Positions 33,080-42,111 of a stretch of 55,662 bases of DNA are shown one piece after another. This stretch comes from Verrucomicrobiaceae bacterium (lineage in GTDB: Bacteria > Verrucomicrobiota > Verrucomicrobiia > Verrucomicrobiales > Verrucomicrobiaceae), in contig JAJTDU010000003.1 of assembly GCA_021298725.1 (NCBI GenBank), forward strand, positions 1 to 55,662, given 5' to 3'. A program made the position numbers and the translations under genes. How positions within the stretch are numbered: position 1 is the stretch's first letter; every line of letters starts with the position of its first letter. Under the pieces are notes generated by a model that was given only the letters and a program-made list of their open reading frames with translations, ran no database searches and was not told the DNA's origin.

Positions 33080-36000
33080 TCATCCGAGCCGCTGATCCAG
33101 CGTGAAGGGAAACTCGGGATTGGGCACCGCCGGAGCGACTTTCATCTTCCCAGGCGTGTGCCCGTGGCGGAAGAAGCGGGCGAGGCGGCGGCTTTCGGCC
33201 TCGTAGGCGTTCACCGGGAAGGTTTCATAGCTGCGACCGCCAGGATGCGCGACGTGGTAGGTGCAGCCGCCGAGGGAGCGCTGGTTCCACAGATCAACGA
33301 GATCAATGGTGAGCGGCGAATGCACGCCGACGGTGGGCTGCAAGCAGCTCGCCGGCTGCCAAGCGCGGTAACGCACACCAGCCACGTGCTCACCGTTCGT
33401 GCCGGTGGGATGCAGCGGCACGGTTTTGCCGTTGCAGGTGATGGCGTAACGGCCTTCGACGAGGCCCTGGGCCTTGATTTGGATGCGTTCGAGCGAGGAA
33501 TCGACGAAGCGCACCGCACCACCGGCGCTGCCTTCTTCACCGAGCACATGCCAGGGCTCCAGCGCTTGGCGGATTTCGACGTGGACGTTGCGTGAGGACC
33601 AGTCGCCGCTAAGCGGGAAGCGGAACTCGTGATGCGGGGCGAACCACTCCGGCTTGAGCTCGTAACCGGCGCGGCGGGTTTCGTCGCACACGTCTTCAAA
33701 GTCGCTCCATGAGAAGTGCGGCAGCATCCAGCGGTCGTGGATGTCCGTTCCCCAGCGCACGAGCGGAGCTTCGTACGGCTCCTTCCAGAATCTTGCGATG
33801 AGCGTGCGCAGCATCAGCGCCTGCGCGAGGCTCATGCGCGCATGCGGCGGCATTTCAAAGGCGCGCATTTCCAGCAAGCCGAGACGGCCGGTGCTGCTGT
33901 CGGGCGAGTAGAGCTTGTCGATGCAGAATTCGGCGCGGTGCGTGTTGCCGGTCGAGTCGATGAGTAGGTTTCGATACAAGCGATCCACGAGCCATGGCGG
34001 CACATGGCCGGTTTGCTCGGCGGCTTTGAAGGCGACCTCCAGCTCGTAGAGCGAATCGTTGCGCGCTTCATCAATGCGCGGGCTCTGGCTCGTGGGGCCG
34101 ACAAACAGGCCGCTGAACATGTAGGAGAGCGAGGGGTGATTCTGCCAGTAGCTCACGAGGCTACGCAGCAAGTCCGGACGACGCAGGAACGGACTGTCTT
34201 TGGGCGATTCCGCGCCCATGACGATGTGATTGCCACCGCCGGTGCCGGTGTGGCGGCCATCGACCATGAACTTCTCCGTGCCGAGGCGTGTCTGCCGCGC
34301 TTCCTCGTAGAGCGTCTCGGTGATGTTCACCATCTCGTCCCAGCTCTTCGCAGGATGCACGTTCACCTCAATGACGCCGGGGTCGGGCGTGATTTTCAGG
34401 GCATGAACACGTGGATCAAAGGGCGGCGCGTAGCCTTCGATGACGATCGGCTGGTCCAGGGCGAGCGCGACATCCTCCACCGCGCCGAGGCAGCCCAAAT
34501 ACTCCTCCAAGCTCTTGGTCGGCGGCATGAAGATGAAGAGCTTGCCATCGCGCGGCTGCACGCAGAGTGCGGTGCGCACGATGGTGTCGGCAGACTGCCC
34601 CAGAGCAGGCGGCTGCGCGGCGGGATCAATGAGCTGGGCGCGTTCTTCCTCGCTCAATTCCTCCAGACCGAGCGGGCCGCGACGTTGCGCGAGTTTTTTC
34701 CAAAACGAAGGCGGCACTCCGGCGATGCCGCGAACAAATTGCTGACGCGATGGCAGGGGATCGCGATCCTCCAGCGGATCGAGTTCGTGATGATAGGGAT
34801 AGTCGGTGGATTTGACCCAGGGCTGTGAATCGAGCGGCAGCCGCAGGCCGATGGGTGAATCCCCCGGCACGAGGTAGCAGCGCTCGGCACGCAGGAACCA
34901 CGGACCAGTCCCCCAGCCATCTTCCACGGGTTGGAGCGGCAGCACATGGCCGATGATTTTGTCGAGGCCCTGCTCGAAAACTTTGGCCAGGCGCTCGCGC
35001 TCCTCCTTCTCCTTGAGGTTCGATTTATGGGGATCGACGTTCACCGGGAGCTTCCGCTCACGCCAGAGGTAGTAGAAGGCGTCTTCATACGTCGGCATGA
35101 TCCATTTCCCGCCGCAGCCGAGGCGCTCGGCCAGCGCGTGAATGAATCGCGCGGAGTGGGTTTCATTCACGCCGTAATCGGCCTGCATGTCGGCAAACAG
35201 ATGTGGATGCGCCCACACGGGCTGGCCGTCTTTGCGCCAGTAGCAGCCGTAGGACCAGCGCGGCAGCGACTCGCCGGGATACCATTTACCCTGTCCATAG
35301 TGAAGGAAGGCACCAGGGGCGAAGCGGTTCTTTAAACGCTTCATCAGTTCGTCAGAAAGACGGGCCTTCATCGGTCCTACCGCCGTTGTGTTCCACTCAG
35401 GGCCTTCCATGTCGTCGATGGAGACGAAGGTCGGTTCACCGCCCATGGTGAGGCGGATGTCGGCGGCCTTGATTTCCTTATCCAAAGCATGGCCGAGTGC
35501 GGCGATCTCTGCCCACTGCTCCTCGGTGTAAGGCTTGGTGACACGGGGCGACTCGAAGATGCGCTCCACCTTCATGTCGAACTCGAACTCTGTTTCGCAT
35601 GGCTCCACCAAGCCACTGATCGGTGCCGCACTGCCGGGGTCAGGTGTCGCCGCGAGCGGGATGTGGCCTTCACCGGCCAGCAGGCCAGAGGTCGGGTCAA
35701 ATCCGATCCAGCCGGCACCTGGCAGATACACCTCGCACCAAGCGTGCAGATCCGTGAAATCAACCTCCGTGCCGCTGGGGCCGTCCAGGGACTTCACGTC
35801 TGCTTTGAGCTGAATCAGGTAGCCGCTAACGAAACGGGACGCGATGCCGAGCCGACGCATGACCTGCACCATCAGCCACGCGGAGTCACGGCACGAGCCG
35901 CTGCCCTTCGTCAGAGACTCGTCAGGCGTCTGCACCCCCGGTTCCAGGCGAATGGTGTAGCTGATGTCTTGCCAGATGCGCTGATTGATCGCCACCAACA

Positions 36001-36451
36001 CATCGATCGTGCGCGGCGGCCACGGCTTCATCGCCAGCAGATCCTTTTCGATCGCGGAGTAGTATTCCGTGAATTTGGGCGTCAGATCGAGGCACTTCAA
36101 AAACGGGGCCAATTCGTGGTCCAGGGTAGCATCGTAGTCGAAAGGGAAATGCTCCGCGTCGGGCTCCAGGAAGAAGTCGAATGGATTGAGAACCGACATC
36201 TCGGCCACCACATCGACCTCGACGGTGAATTCCTTGGTTTTCTCCTCAAAGACGAGGCGGGCGAGGTAGTTTGACTGCGGGTCCTGCTGCCAATTGATGA
36301 AATGCTTCTCGGGCGTCACCTTCAGCGAGTAGCTCAGGATACGTGTGCGCGAATAAGGCGCGGGCCTCAGCCGGACCACCTGCGGACCCAGGGCGATGGG
36401 GCGTTCGTACCGGTAGCTGGTGCGGTGGTGAAGGGCGACGTGGATGGACAT
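33080..36451 (-). CDS. transglutaminase-DUF2126 fusion protein
   Basis: The 1123-residue protein starts with a transglutaminase module like the one at 15071: beta domain (HHRTSYRYERPIALGPQVVRLRP), catalytic Cys187 in GSGSCRDSAW, His236 in DLHAWCEVYLPGAGW and Asp252 in GFDPTSG. Residues about 300-1120 are DUF2126 (COG4196), with RLTMGGEPTFVSIDDMEG, VNVHPAKSWDEM, DGRHTGTGGGNHIVMG and RPDLLRSLVSYWQNHPSLSYMFSG; the last blocks resemble the ATP- and acid-binding face of glutamine synthetase/GCS-like amidoligases. No signal is present. In other genomes this gene is a neighbour of cp-ATP-grasp, alpha-E and transglutaminase genes, which here lie at 15071-18540. I infer a shared pathway. Confidence 0.88.
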   Translation of the reverse strand: MSIHVALHHRTSYRYERPIALGPQVVRLRPAPYSRTRILSYSLKVTPEKHFINWQQDPQSNYLARLVFEEKTKEFTVEVDVVAEMSVLNPFDFFLEPDAEHFPFDYDATLDHELAPFLKCLDLTPKFTEYYSAIEKDLLAMKPWPPRTIDVLVAINQRIWQDISYTIRLEPGVQTPDESLTKGSGSCRDSAWLMVQVMRRLGIASRFVSGYLIQLKADVKSLDGPSGTEVDFTDLHAWCEVYLPGAGWIGFDPTSGLLAGEGHIPLAATPDPGSAAPISGLVEPCETEFEFDMKVERIFESPRVTKPYTEEQWAEIAALGHALDKEIKAADIRLTMGGEPTFVSIDDMEGPEWNTTAVGPMKARLSDELMKRLKNRFAPGAFLHYGQGKWYPGESLPRWSYGCYWRKDGQPVWAHPHLFADMQADYGVNETHSARFIHALAERLGCGGKWIMPTYEDAFYYLWRERKLPVNVDPHKSNLKEKEERERLAKVFEQGLDKIIGHVLPLQPVEDGWGTGPWFLRAERCYLVPGDSPIGLRLPLDSQPWVKSTDYPYHHELDPLEDRDPLPSRQQFVRGIAGVPPSFWKKLAQRRGPLGLEELSEEERAQLIDPAAQPPALGQSADTIVRTALCVQPRDGKLFIFMPPTKSLEEYLGCLGAVEDVALALDQPIVIEGYAPPFDPRVHALKITPDPGVIEVNVHPAKSWDEMVNITETLYEEARQTRLGTEKFMVDGRHTGTGGGNHIVMGAESPKDSPFLRRPDLLRSLVSYWQNHPSLSYMFSGLFVGPTSQSPRIDEARNDSLYELEVAFKAAEQTGHVPPWLVDRLYRNLLIDSTGNTHRAEFCIDKLYSPDSSTGRLGLLEMRAFEMPPHARMSLAQALMLRTLIARFWKEPYEAPLVRWGTDIHDRWMLPHFSWSDFEDVCDETRRAGYELKPEWFAPHHEFRFPLSGDWSSRNVHVEIRQALEPWHVLGEEGSAGGAVRFVDSSLERIQIKAQGLVEGRYAITCNGKTVPLHPTGTNGEHVAGVRYRAWQPASCLQPTVGVHSPLTIDLVDLWNQRSLGGCTYHVAHPGGRSYETFPVNAYEAESRRLARFFRHGHTPGKMKVAPAVPNPEFPFTLDQRLG

Positions 36452-36604
36452 GCGGGGGCTGGTGCGGGCAGGAACTTAATGCCTGCTGGGGTCTAACTAG
36501 CAAGTTCACGGCCAATCTTGGATTTCGGCATGGAAAAACGGCTCTCATACCTTGCCACCCCTCGATTTCGCGAGACTATGCGCCCGCATTTCCCAACCCC
36601 AACC

Positions 36605-39600
36605 ATGCCCAAGAAACCAACCACCCCATCCACGATCCGCCACATCAAAAAATTGATGGTCGCGAACCGCTCTGAAATCGCCATCCGCGTGATGCGGGCG
36701 GCTACAGAACTTGGGCTGAAAACGGTGGGCATTTATGCGCAGGAGGACCGCTTTTGCCCGCATCGCTTCAAAGCGGATGAGGCTTACGAATTGAACAAGG
36801 ACAAAGGGCCGCTTGGAGCTTATCTGGACATCGAAGGCATCGTGACTTTGGCGAAGGAAAAGGGCGTGGATGCGATTCATCCCGGTTACGGCTTCCTGTC
36901 GGAGAATCCCAAGTTTGCGCAGGCTTGTGCGGACGCGGGGATCATCTTCGTCGGACCTGAGGCGAAGATCCTCGACATGATGGGCGATAAAACGGCGGCA
37001 CGCGAAGTGGCACGCCGGATCAAGGTGCCGATCCTCGAAGGCACGGATGAGCCGGTGAGTGATCGCAAGGAAGCGATCGCTGCGGCGAAGAAGATTGGCT
37101 TTCCGCTGATCATCAAGGCGGCCTTCGGGGGTGGTGGTCGTGGCATGCGCATCGTGCGTGAGGCCAAAGAGAAGTGCAGATTTTGGCCGATAAACACGGC
37201 ACGGTGCTCCATTTGCACGAACGCGACTGCTCCGTGCAGCGTCGCCATCAGAAGGTCATCGAGCAAGCGCCGAGCTATGGCGTGAAGCAGGAGATCATTG
37301 ATGGTCTTTGCGATGCAGCGGTCAAACTGGCCCGTGAAGTGAACTACACGCACGCTGGCACCGTCGAGTTCCTGGTCGATCACGAATCGGGTGAGTGGTA
37401 TTTCATCGAGATGAATCCACGCATTCAAGTGGAGCACACGGTGACCGAAGAGATCACTGGCATCGACATCGTGCGCAGCCAGATTTTGATCGCTCAAGGC
37501 CATGCGATGCACGCGGAGCCTCTGGCGCTGCCTGCACAGGACAAGATCGAGAAGAGCGGTTTCGCGATTCAGTGCCGCATCACCACCGAAGACCCCGAGA
37601 ACGGCTTCACGCCGGACTTTGGCAAAATTTTGACCTACCGCAGCGCCGGTGGCTTCGGCATCCGACTCGATGGCGCTCTCGGCGCCACCAACGCGGTCAT
37701 CACGCCGTATTACGACTCCATGCTGGTGAAGATGACCGTCTTTGCCCGCACCTACCAGCAGGCGCTGGACCGCATGGATCGCGGCCTGCGTGAGTTCCGC
37801 ATCCGCGGCGTGAAGACGAACATCCCGTTCCTCATGAACGTGGTGCATCACCCCGAGTTCATGGCGGGTCAGGCCACGACGCGCTTCATCGACAACAATC
37901 CCGATTTGCTCAAGTTCGTCGCCCGCAAAGACCGTGCGTCGAAGCTGCTCAGTTACCTCGCCGACACCATCGTGAACGGCAATCCGCATGCGAAGGGCCA
38001 CAAGATCGACAAAGCCTTCACCGCACCGCCCATTCCGAAGAGCGATCACCGCGTCGAGCCTGCCAAAGGCACGAAGCAACTGCTCACTGAGATGGGGCCG
38101 GAGAAGTTCTGCAAAGACTGGGTCGCCAAGCAGAAGCGTCTGCTCATCACCGACACCACGATGCGTGATGCGCATCAGTCGCTGCTCGCCACCCGCATGC
38201 GCACCTTTGACATGCTGGCTGTGGCCGATGCCGTGGCACGTCGCACGCCGAACCTTTTCTCTCTCGAAATGTGGGGCGGTGCCACCTTTGACGTGAGCAT
38301 GCGCTTCCTGCGCGAAGATCCGTGGGAGCGCCTGCGGCAGATCCGCGCCAAGGTGCCGAACATCCTGCTCCAGATGCTCTTCCGCGGCTCGAACGCCGTC
38401 GGCTACACGAACTACCCGGACAATGTGGTGAAGGGCTTCATCAAACATGCCGCCGAGAATGGCATGGACATCTTCCGCATCTTTGACTCGCTGAATTATC
38501 TGCCCAACCTCAAAGCTGCCATGCAGGCTGTGCGTGAAGACACCACCAGCATCTGCGAAGGCACCCTCTGCTACACCGGCGACATCCTCGATCCGAAACG
38601 CGACAAGTATGATCTCCAATACTACGTCCGCCTCGCCAAGGAGCTGGAGAAGATGGGTGCGCACATGCTTTGCATCAAAGACATGGCGGGTCTTGTGCGT
38701 CCCTTTGCCGCGAAGAAGCTCGTGAAGGCCCTCAAAGATGAAGTCGGCATCCCGATTCACTTCCACACGCATGACACCAGCGGCGTGAACGCCTCCAGCT
38801 ATCTCGAAGCCGCCATCGCCGGTGTCGATGCGGTCGATGCCGCCATCGGCTCCATGTCAGGCGGCACTTCGCAGCCGAACCTGAACTCCATCGTCGCCGC
38901 TTTGCAAAACACGCCGCGAGACACCGGCCTCGACAGCGAAGCCTTGCAGGAATTCAGCGACTACTGGGCTGCCGTCCGGGCTTTCTACAAGCCCTTCGAC
39001 ACCGCCGAACCCTACGGCACCGCCGAAGTCTATCTCCACGAGATGCCCGGCGGCCAATACACCAACTTGAAGGAGCAGGCCATCGGTATGGGCCTCGGCC
39101 CGCGCTGGCCCGAGATCGCCCACGCTTACGCCGAGGTGAACCAGCTCTGCGGAGACATCGTCAAGGTCACGCCATCCAGCAAAGTCGTCGGCGATCTCGC
39201 CATCGAGTGCGTCGCCCGTGGCGTGAAGCCCACCGACATCTTCAACCTCACTGGCACGAAGTGGAGCAAGGACGTCACCAGCATGTTCGAAGGCTGGCTC
39301 GGCGAGCCTTTCTACGGCATGGAGGCCAACAAGGCCGCCGACAGCCGCAAAAAGTGGAACAAGCTCGCGGATGCCATCGTCGGCAAAGGTGGCAAGCGCA
39401 TCAAAGGCCGCCCCGGCACTCACGCCGCGAAGATCAACCTCGCTGACGTCCGTGCTGAGCTGGAGCAGAAGCTCAAGAAGAAGCCCACCGAAGACGATGT
39501 GTGGAGCTACCTCATGTATCCTGATGTCTTCCTGAAGTTCGCCGACTTCCGCAAAACTTACGGCGACGTCGCCGCGCTGCCCACGCCCGCCTATTACTAC

Positions 39601-40020
39601 GGCCTGCAGGACAAAGAAGAGATCCACATCAGCCTCGAAGAAGGCAAAACGCTCTTCGTCCGCCTCCTCAACATGACCGAGGCCGACTCCAACGGCCAGC
39701 AGACCGCCATCTTCGAGCTCAACGGCTACCCACGCCACACCACGGTCACCAACAAGCTGCTCGCCAAAAACGCCATCACCAAAACCAAAGCTGATCCCGC
39801 CGACGCCACCCAAGTCGGCGCCCCCATGCCCGGCATGGTTGCCAGCATCGCCGTCAGCGTCGGTCAAAAGGTCAAAGAAGGTGACACCATCGCCACCCTC
39901 GAAGCCATGAAGATGTTCGCCGCCGTCGCCTCCCCCGGAGCCGGCACCGTCAGCGAGATCTGCATCAAGATCGGCGAAAGCGTCGAGAGCAAGGACTTGC
40001 TGGTGAGGCTGGTGAAATGA
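36605..40020 (+). pseudogene. pyc: pyruvate carboxylase, broken by an internal deletion and frameshift
   Basis: Residues 1-189 (ATG 36605) give the start of the biotin carboxylase domain (LMVANRSEIAIRVMRAATE, IHPGYGFLSENPKFAQAC, IIKAAFGGGGRGMRIVREAKE). At about 37173 the frame changes and resumes with VQILADKHGTVLHLHERDCSVQRR, ERDCSVQRRHQKVIEQAP and EMNPRIQVEHTVTEEITGID, then the carboxyltransferase domain (ITDTTMRDAHQSLLATRMRT, CIKDMAGLVRPF) and the biotin carrier domain with the biotin-Lys in EAMKM (codon at 39910). Between MRIVREAKE and VQIL about 35-40 residues expected in the family, ending in HIE, are missing, so repairing the frame alone would not restore the ATP site. The remaining 949 codons are intact and would give a biotin carboxylase-defective protein if translated from a GTG at 37174. 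Confidence 0.85.
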
Positions 40021-40030
40021 TCCCCATGCC

Positions 40031-40294
40031 ATGATTCGAGCCGTCCTCGACACGAATGTCTTTCTGTCCGCGCTTCGTTCGCAGGACGGAGCCTCATTTC
40101 AAATCGTGGACAGGCTTGAGCGTGGTGAGTTCACTCGGGTGCTCAGTCAGACCGTTTTAGCAGAGTATGATGAAGTATTGAACCGCGGCCAAGAAGGAGC
40201 GTACCTCGGTCGATCAAATGGTCGCCTGGGCGGCATGCGTGCCCTACTCGATATGGTTCCGCACGCTCCGCCAATGTCAGGAGATGAGCCATAA
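40031..40294 (+). pseudogene. PIN-domain toxin, truncated
   Basis: The 87-residue product begins as a PIN-family toxin of the COG1569 type (MIRAVLDTNVFLSALRSQDG, RVLSQTVLAEYDEVLNRG), with the first acidic residue Asp7 and the Glu of AEYDEV. After about residue 52 the similarity stops and the rest (YLGRSNGRLGGMRALLDMVP) does not look like the family, which is normally about 130-140 residues. A stretch in another frame nearby (VPYSIWFRTLRQC) may be a displaced remnant. No antitoxin partner is next to it. It begins ten bases after the pyc stop and is followed by a pyc-like fragment, so the region seems to be decaying. Confidence 0.6.
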
Positions 40295-40327
40295 CTAACC
40301 AGCCATATCACCTGCTTTCCCTAAACC

Positions 40328-40399
40328 TCACCCGGCGACGGCATCGTCAGCGAAATCTGCGTCGAGAACAAGGATCTGGTGGTGAGACTGGTGCAGTAG
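40328..40399 (+). pseudogene. remnant of a second pyruvate carboxylase 3' end (biotin carrier tail)
   Basis: These 24 codons read SPGDGIVSEIC...NKDLVVRLVQ and stop. The intact pyc ends SPGAGTVSEIC...SKDLLVRLVK and stop (39931-40020). The fragment lacks 18 bases in the middle (six codons) and has several synonymous changes, so it is a diverged homologous copy, not an assembly echo. It lies 308 bases after the pyc stop with the truncated PIN gene between the two. Confidence 0.85.
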
Positions 40400-40573
40400 C
40401 CTCTCCAGTCAGACTGACAAGTCTTCACCATACGCCATAGGTCAGGTGGGGCCGGAAAACACAAGACGCTGACCGTTCATGTCATTGCTTGGACCGAGAC
40501 GCTTGCCATGACCCCTTGGAAGAGCCTTCGCGCCCGGCCGCGACATGCCCGAAGTATTCGCCAGTCATTTCAT

Positions 40574-40610
40574 CCCCAGGAGTGCCGAGCGTTAGGGAGC
40601 ACTCTCCTGG
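40574..40610. other. bulged hairpin near the 3' end of nuoN
   Basis: CCCAGGAGTGC (40574-40584) pairs with GCACTCTCCTGGG (40598-40610) apart from a two-base bulge. It lies about 30 bases past the nuoN stop on the minus strand. There is no T-run, so it may protect the mRNA end or assist Rho rather than act as an intrinsic terminator. Confidence 0.5.
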
Positions 40611-40638
40611 GACGCTGCGAACCTTGAGTGCGCCTCGG

Positions 40639-42102
40639 CTATTTTGCCGACACGACCGCAGGAGAGGCGGTCAGCACCTTTTGCAGGGGCTTGGGATAGA
40701 CGCCGAGGATGAGGATGATCAAGACGAGGACACCGGCGACGGCTTTGGAGGCGGTGCTGAGGGTCAGGGCGGTGGTTTCGACGCCTTCAGTGGTGTACAT
40801 CGCGAGGATGGTCTTGAAGTAGTAGTAGAAACCGGCGGCGGCGGCGATGACAGCGCAACTCAGAGCGCCCCAGTAGCCATGGTCGGCGAGGCCGAGGAAG
40901 ACGAACAGCTTACCGATGAACCCAGCGGTGAGCGGCAGTCCGGCAAGGGAGGCGAAGGAGATCGTCATGAACAAAGCCAGCGTCGGATTGCGCTTGGCGA
41001 GGCCGGTGAAGTCCTTGATGTCCTCGCCAAGGCCGTTGGCACGCATGAGACCAAGGCCGAGGAAGCCGAGGACAGTCATGGGCAGGTAGGTGGCAAGGTA
41101 GAAGGCGACGATGCCGCCAGAGGAGAGTTCAAAGCGGGCGGTTTCGCTGCAGGCGAGGGCGAGAAGCAAGTAGCCGGCATGCGAGATGCTGGAATAAGCC
41201 AGCAGGCGCTTCACGCTGGTCTGGAACATGGCGGGCAGACTGCCCAGCAGCACGGTGAGTGAGCCGATGACGAGCAGGAAGGCCTGAACCTCGGTGCTGA
41301 TGATCGAACCGGTGGCGAGGAAGGCCTCCAACGCGCGAGTGAGGACGACAAATCCGGCAGCTTTCGAACCAACAGAGAGGAAGGCGGTGACAGGAGTCGG
41401 AGCGCCTTGATACACATCCGGCACCCACATGTGGAAGGGCGCGGCGGCGACCTTGAAACCGAGGCCGCAGAGAATGAGCGCCGCACCAAAGAGCGCGGTG
41501 GATTTGCTGGTGGCCGGGTTGGCGAGCGCCTTACCAATGCCCTCAAAGCTCATCGTTCCGGTGGCTCCGTAGATCCAGGCGATGCCATAGACAAGGATGC
41601 CGGTCGAGAGTGCACCGAGAATGAGGTATTTGACGCCCGCTTCGAGACTGAAGGCGCTTTTGCGGGCGAAGGCGACAAGGACGTAGAAACTGACGGTGAC
41701 GAGTTCGAGCGCGACGAAGACGGTGACCAAATCACGCGCGGAGGCCATCCACATCATGCCGGAGCAGACGATGAGCGGCAGGCTGAACATCTCAGCCAGT
41801 TTGCCATCGACGGTAAAGCGCGTGAGGTAGGGCGCGCACTCAAGCGTGAGCCAGAGCACGAGCAGCGTGATGACGATGGCGAAGCCTTTGTAGAACAACG
41901 CGAGCGTATCGAGCTGATGCCAGGGCTGCATGAAGCTAGGCAGCGGGGCTCCGCAAAACGGCAGCAGCACGAGCGCGAACGCGGTGCCGGCAATGGCAGT
42001 AAGGCCGAGGGTGCGGCGGGAGATGTCTGGCTTGAAGGCCTCGACGAGCAAAAGAACAAGCCCGAGGAGGGCGAGACCGGCTTCGATGGTGAAAACGCTC
42101 AT
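40639..42102 (-). CDS. nuoN: NADH-quinone oxidoreductase subunit N
   Basis: The 487-residue antiporter-like membrane subunit has about 14 hydrophobic helices. Family blocks include MMWMASARDLVTVFVALELVTVS (with the helix-5 Glu), GAALILCGLGFKVAAAPFHMWVPDVYQGAPTPVTAFLSVGSKAAGF (the Lys in GFKVAAAPFH lies in the proton path) and LLAYSSISHAGYLLLAL. It is one of three proton-pumping subunits of complex I in the inner membrane. It is the last gene of the nuoI-N unit, nine bases after the nuoM stop. Confidence 0.94.
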   Translation of the reverse strand: MSVFTIEAGLALLGLVLLLVEAFKPDISRRTLGLTAIAGTAFALVLLPFCGAPLPSFMQPWHQLDTLALFYKGFAIVITLLVLWLTLECAPYLTRFTVDGKLAEMFSLPLIVCSGMMWMASARDLVTVFVALELVTVSFYVLVAFARKSAFSLEAGVKYLILGALSTGILVYGIAWIYGATGTMSFEGIGKALANPATSKSTALFGAALILCGLGFKVAAAPFHMWVPDVYQGAPTPVTAFLSVGSKAAGFVVLTRALEAFLATGSIISTEVQAFLLVIGSLTVLLGSLPAMFQTSVKRLLAYSSISHAGYLLLALACSETARFELSSGGIVAFYLATYLPMTVLGFLGLGLMRANGLGEDIKDFTGLAKRNPTLALFMTISFASLAGLPLTAGFIGKLFVFLGLADHGYWGALSCAVIAAAAGFYYYFKTILAMYTTEGVETTALTLSTASKAVAGVLVLIILILGVYPKPLQKVLTASPAVVSAK

Positions 42103-42111
42103 GGCAGGGGC

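Larger units (their letters stand above)
40295..40638. other. 344-bp region with pyc remnant and a hairpin, no intact gene
   Basis: Holds the pyc 3'-end remnant (40328-40399) and a bulged hairpin (40574-40610) close to the 3' end of nuoN on the minus strand. Between them (about 40400-40573) I see no recognisable coding sequence. Confidence 0.6.

Noticed and set aside
36886-38772. 628-codon minus-strand ORF opposite pyc
   Set aside because: It spans the pyc lesion but mirrors pyc codons and has no family motifs.
40031-40294. Intact PIN toxin gene
   Set aside because: Only the first half matches the family and the length is far below normal, so it is called truncated.
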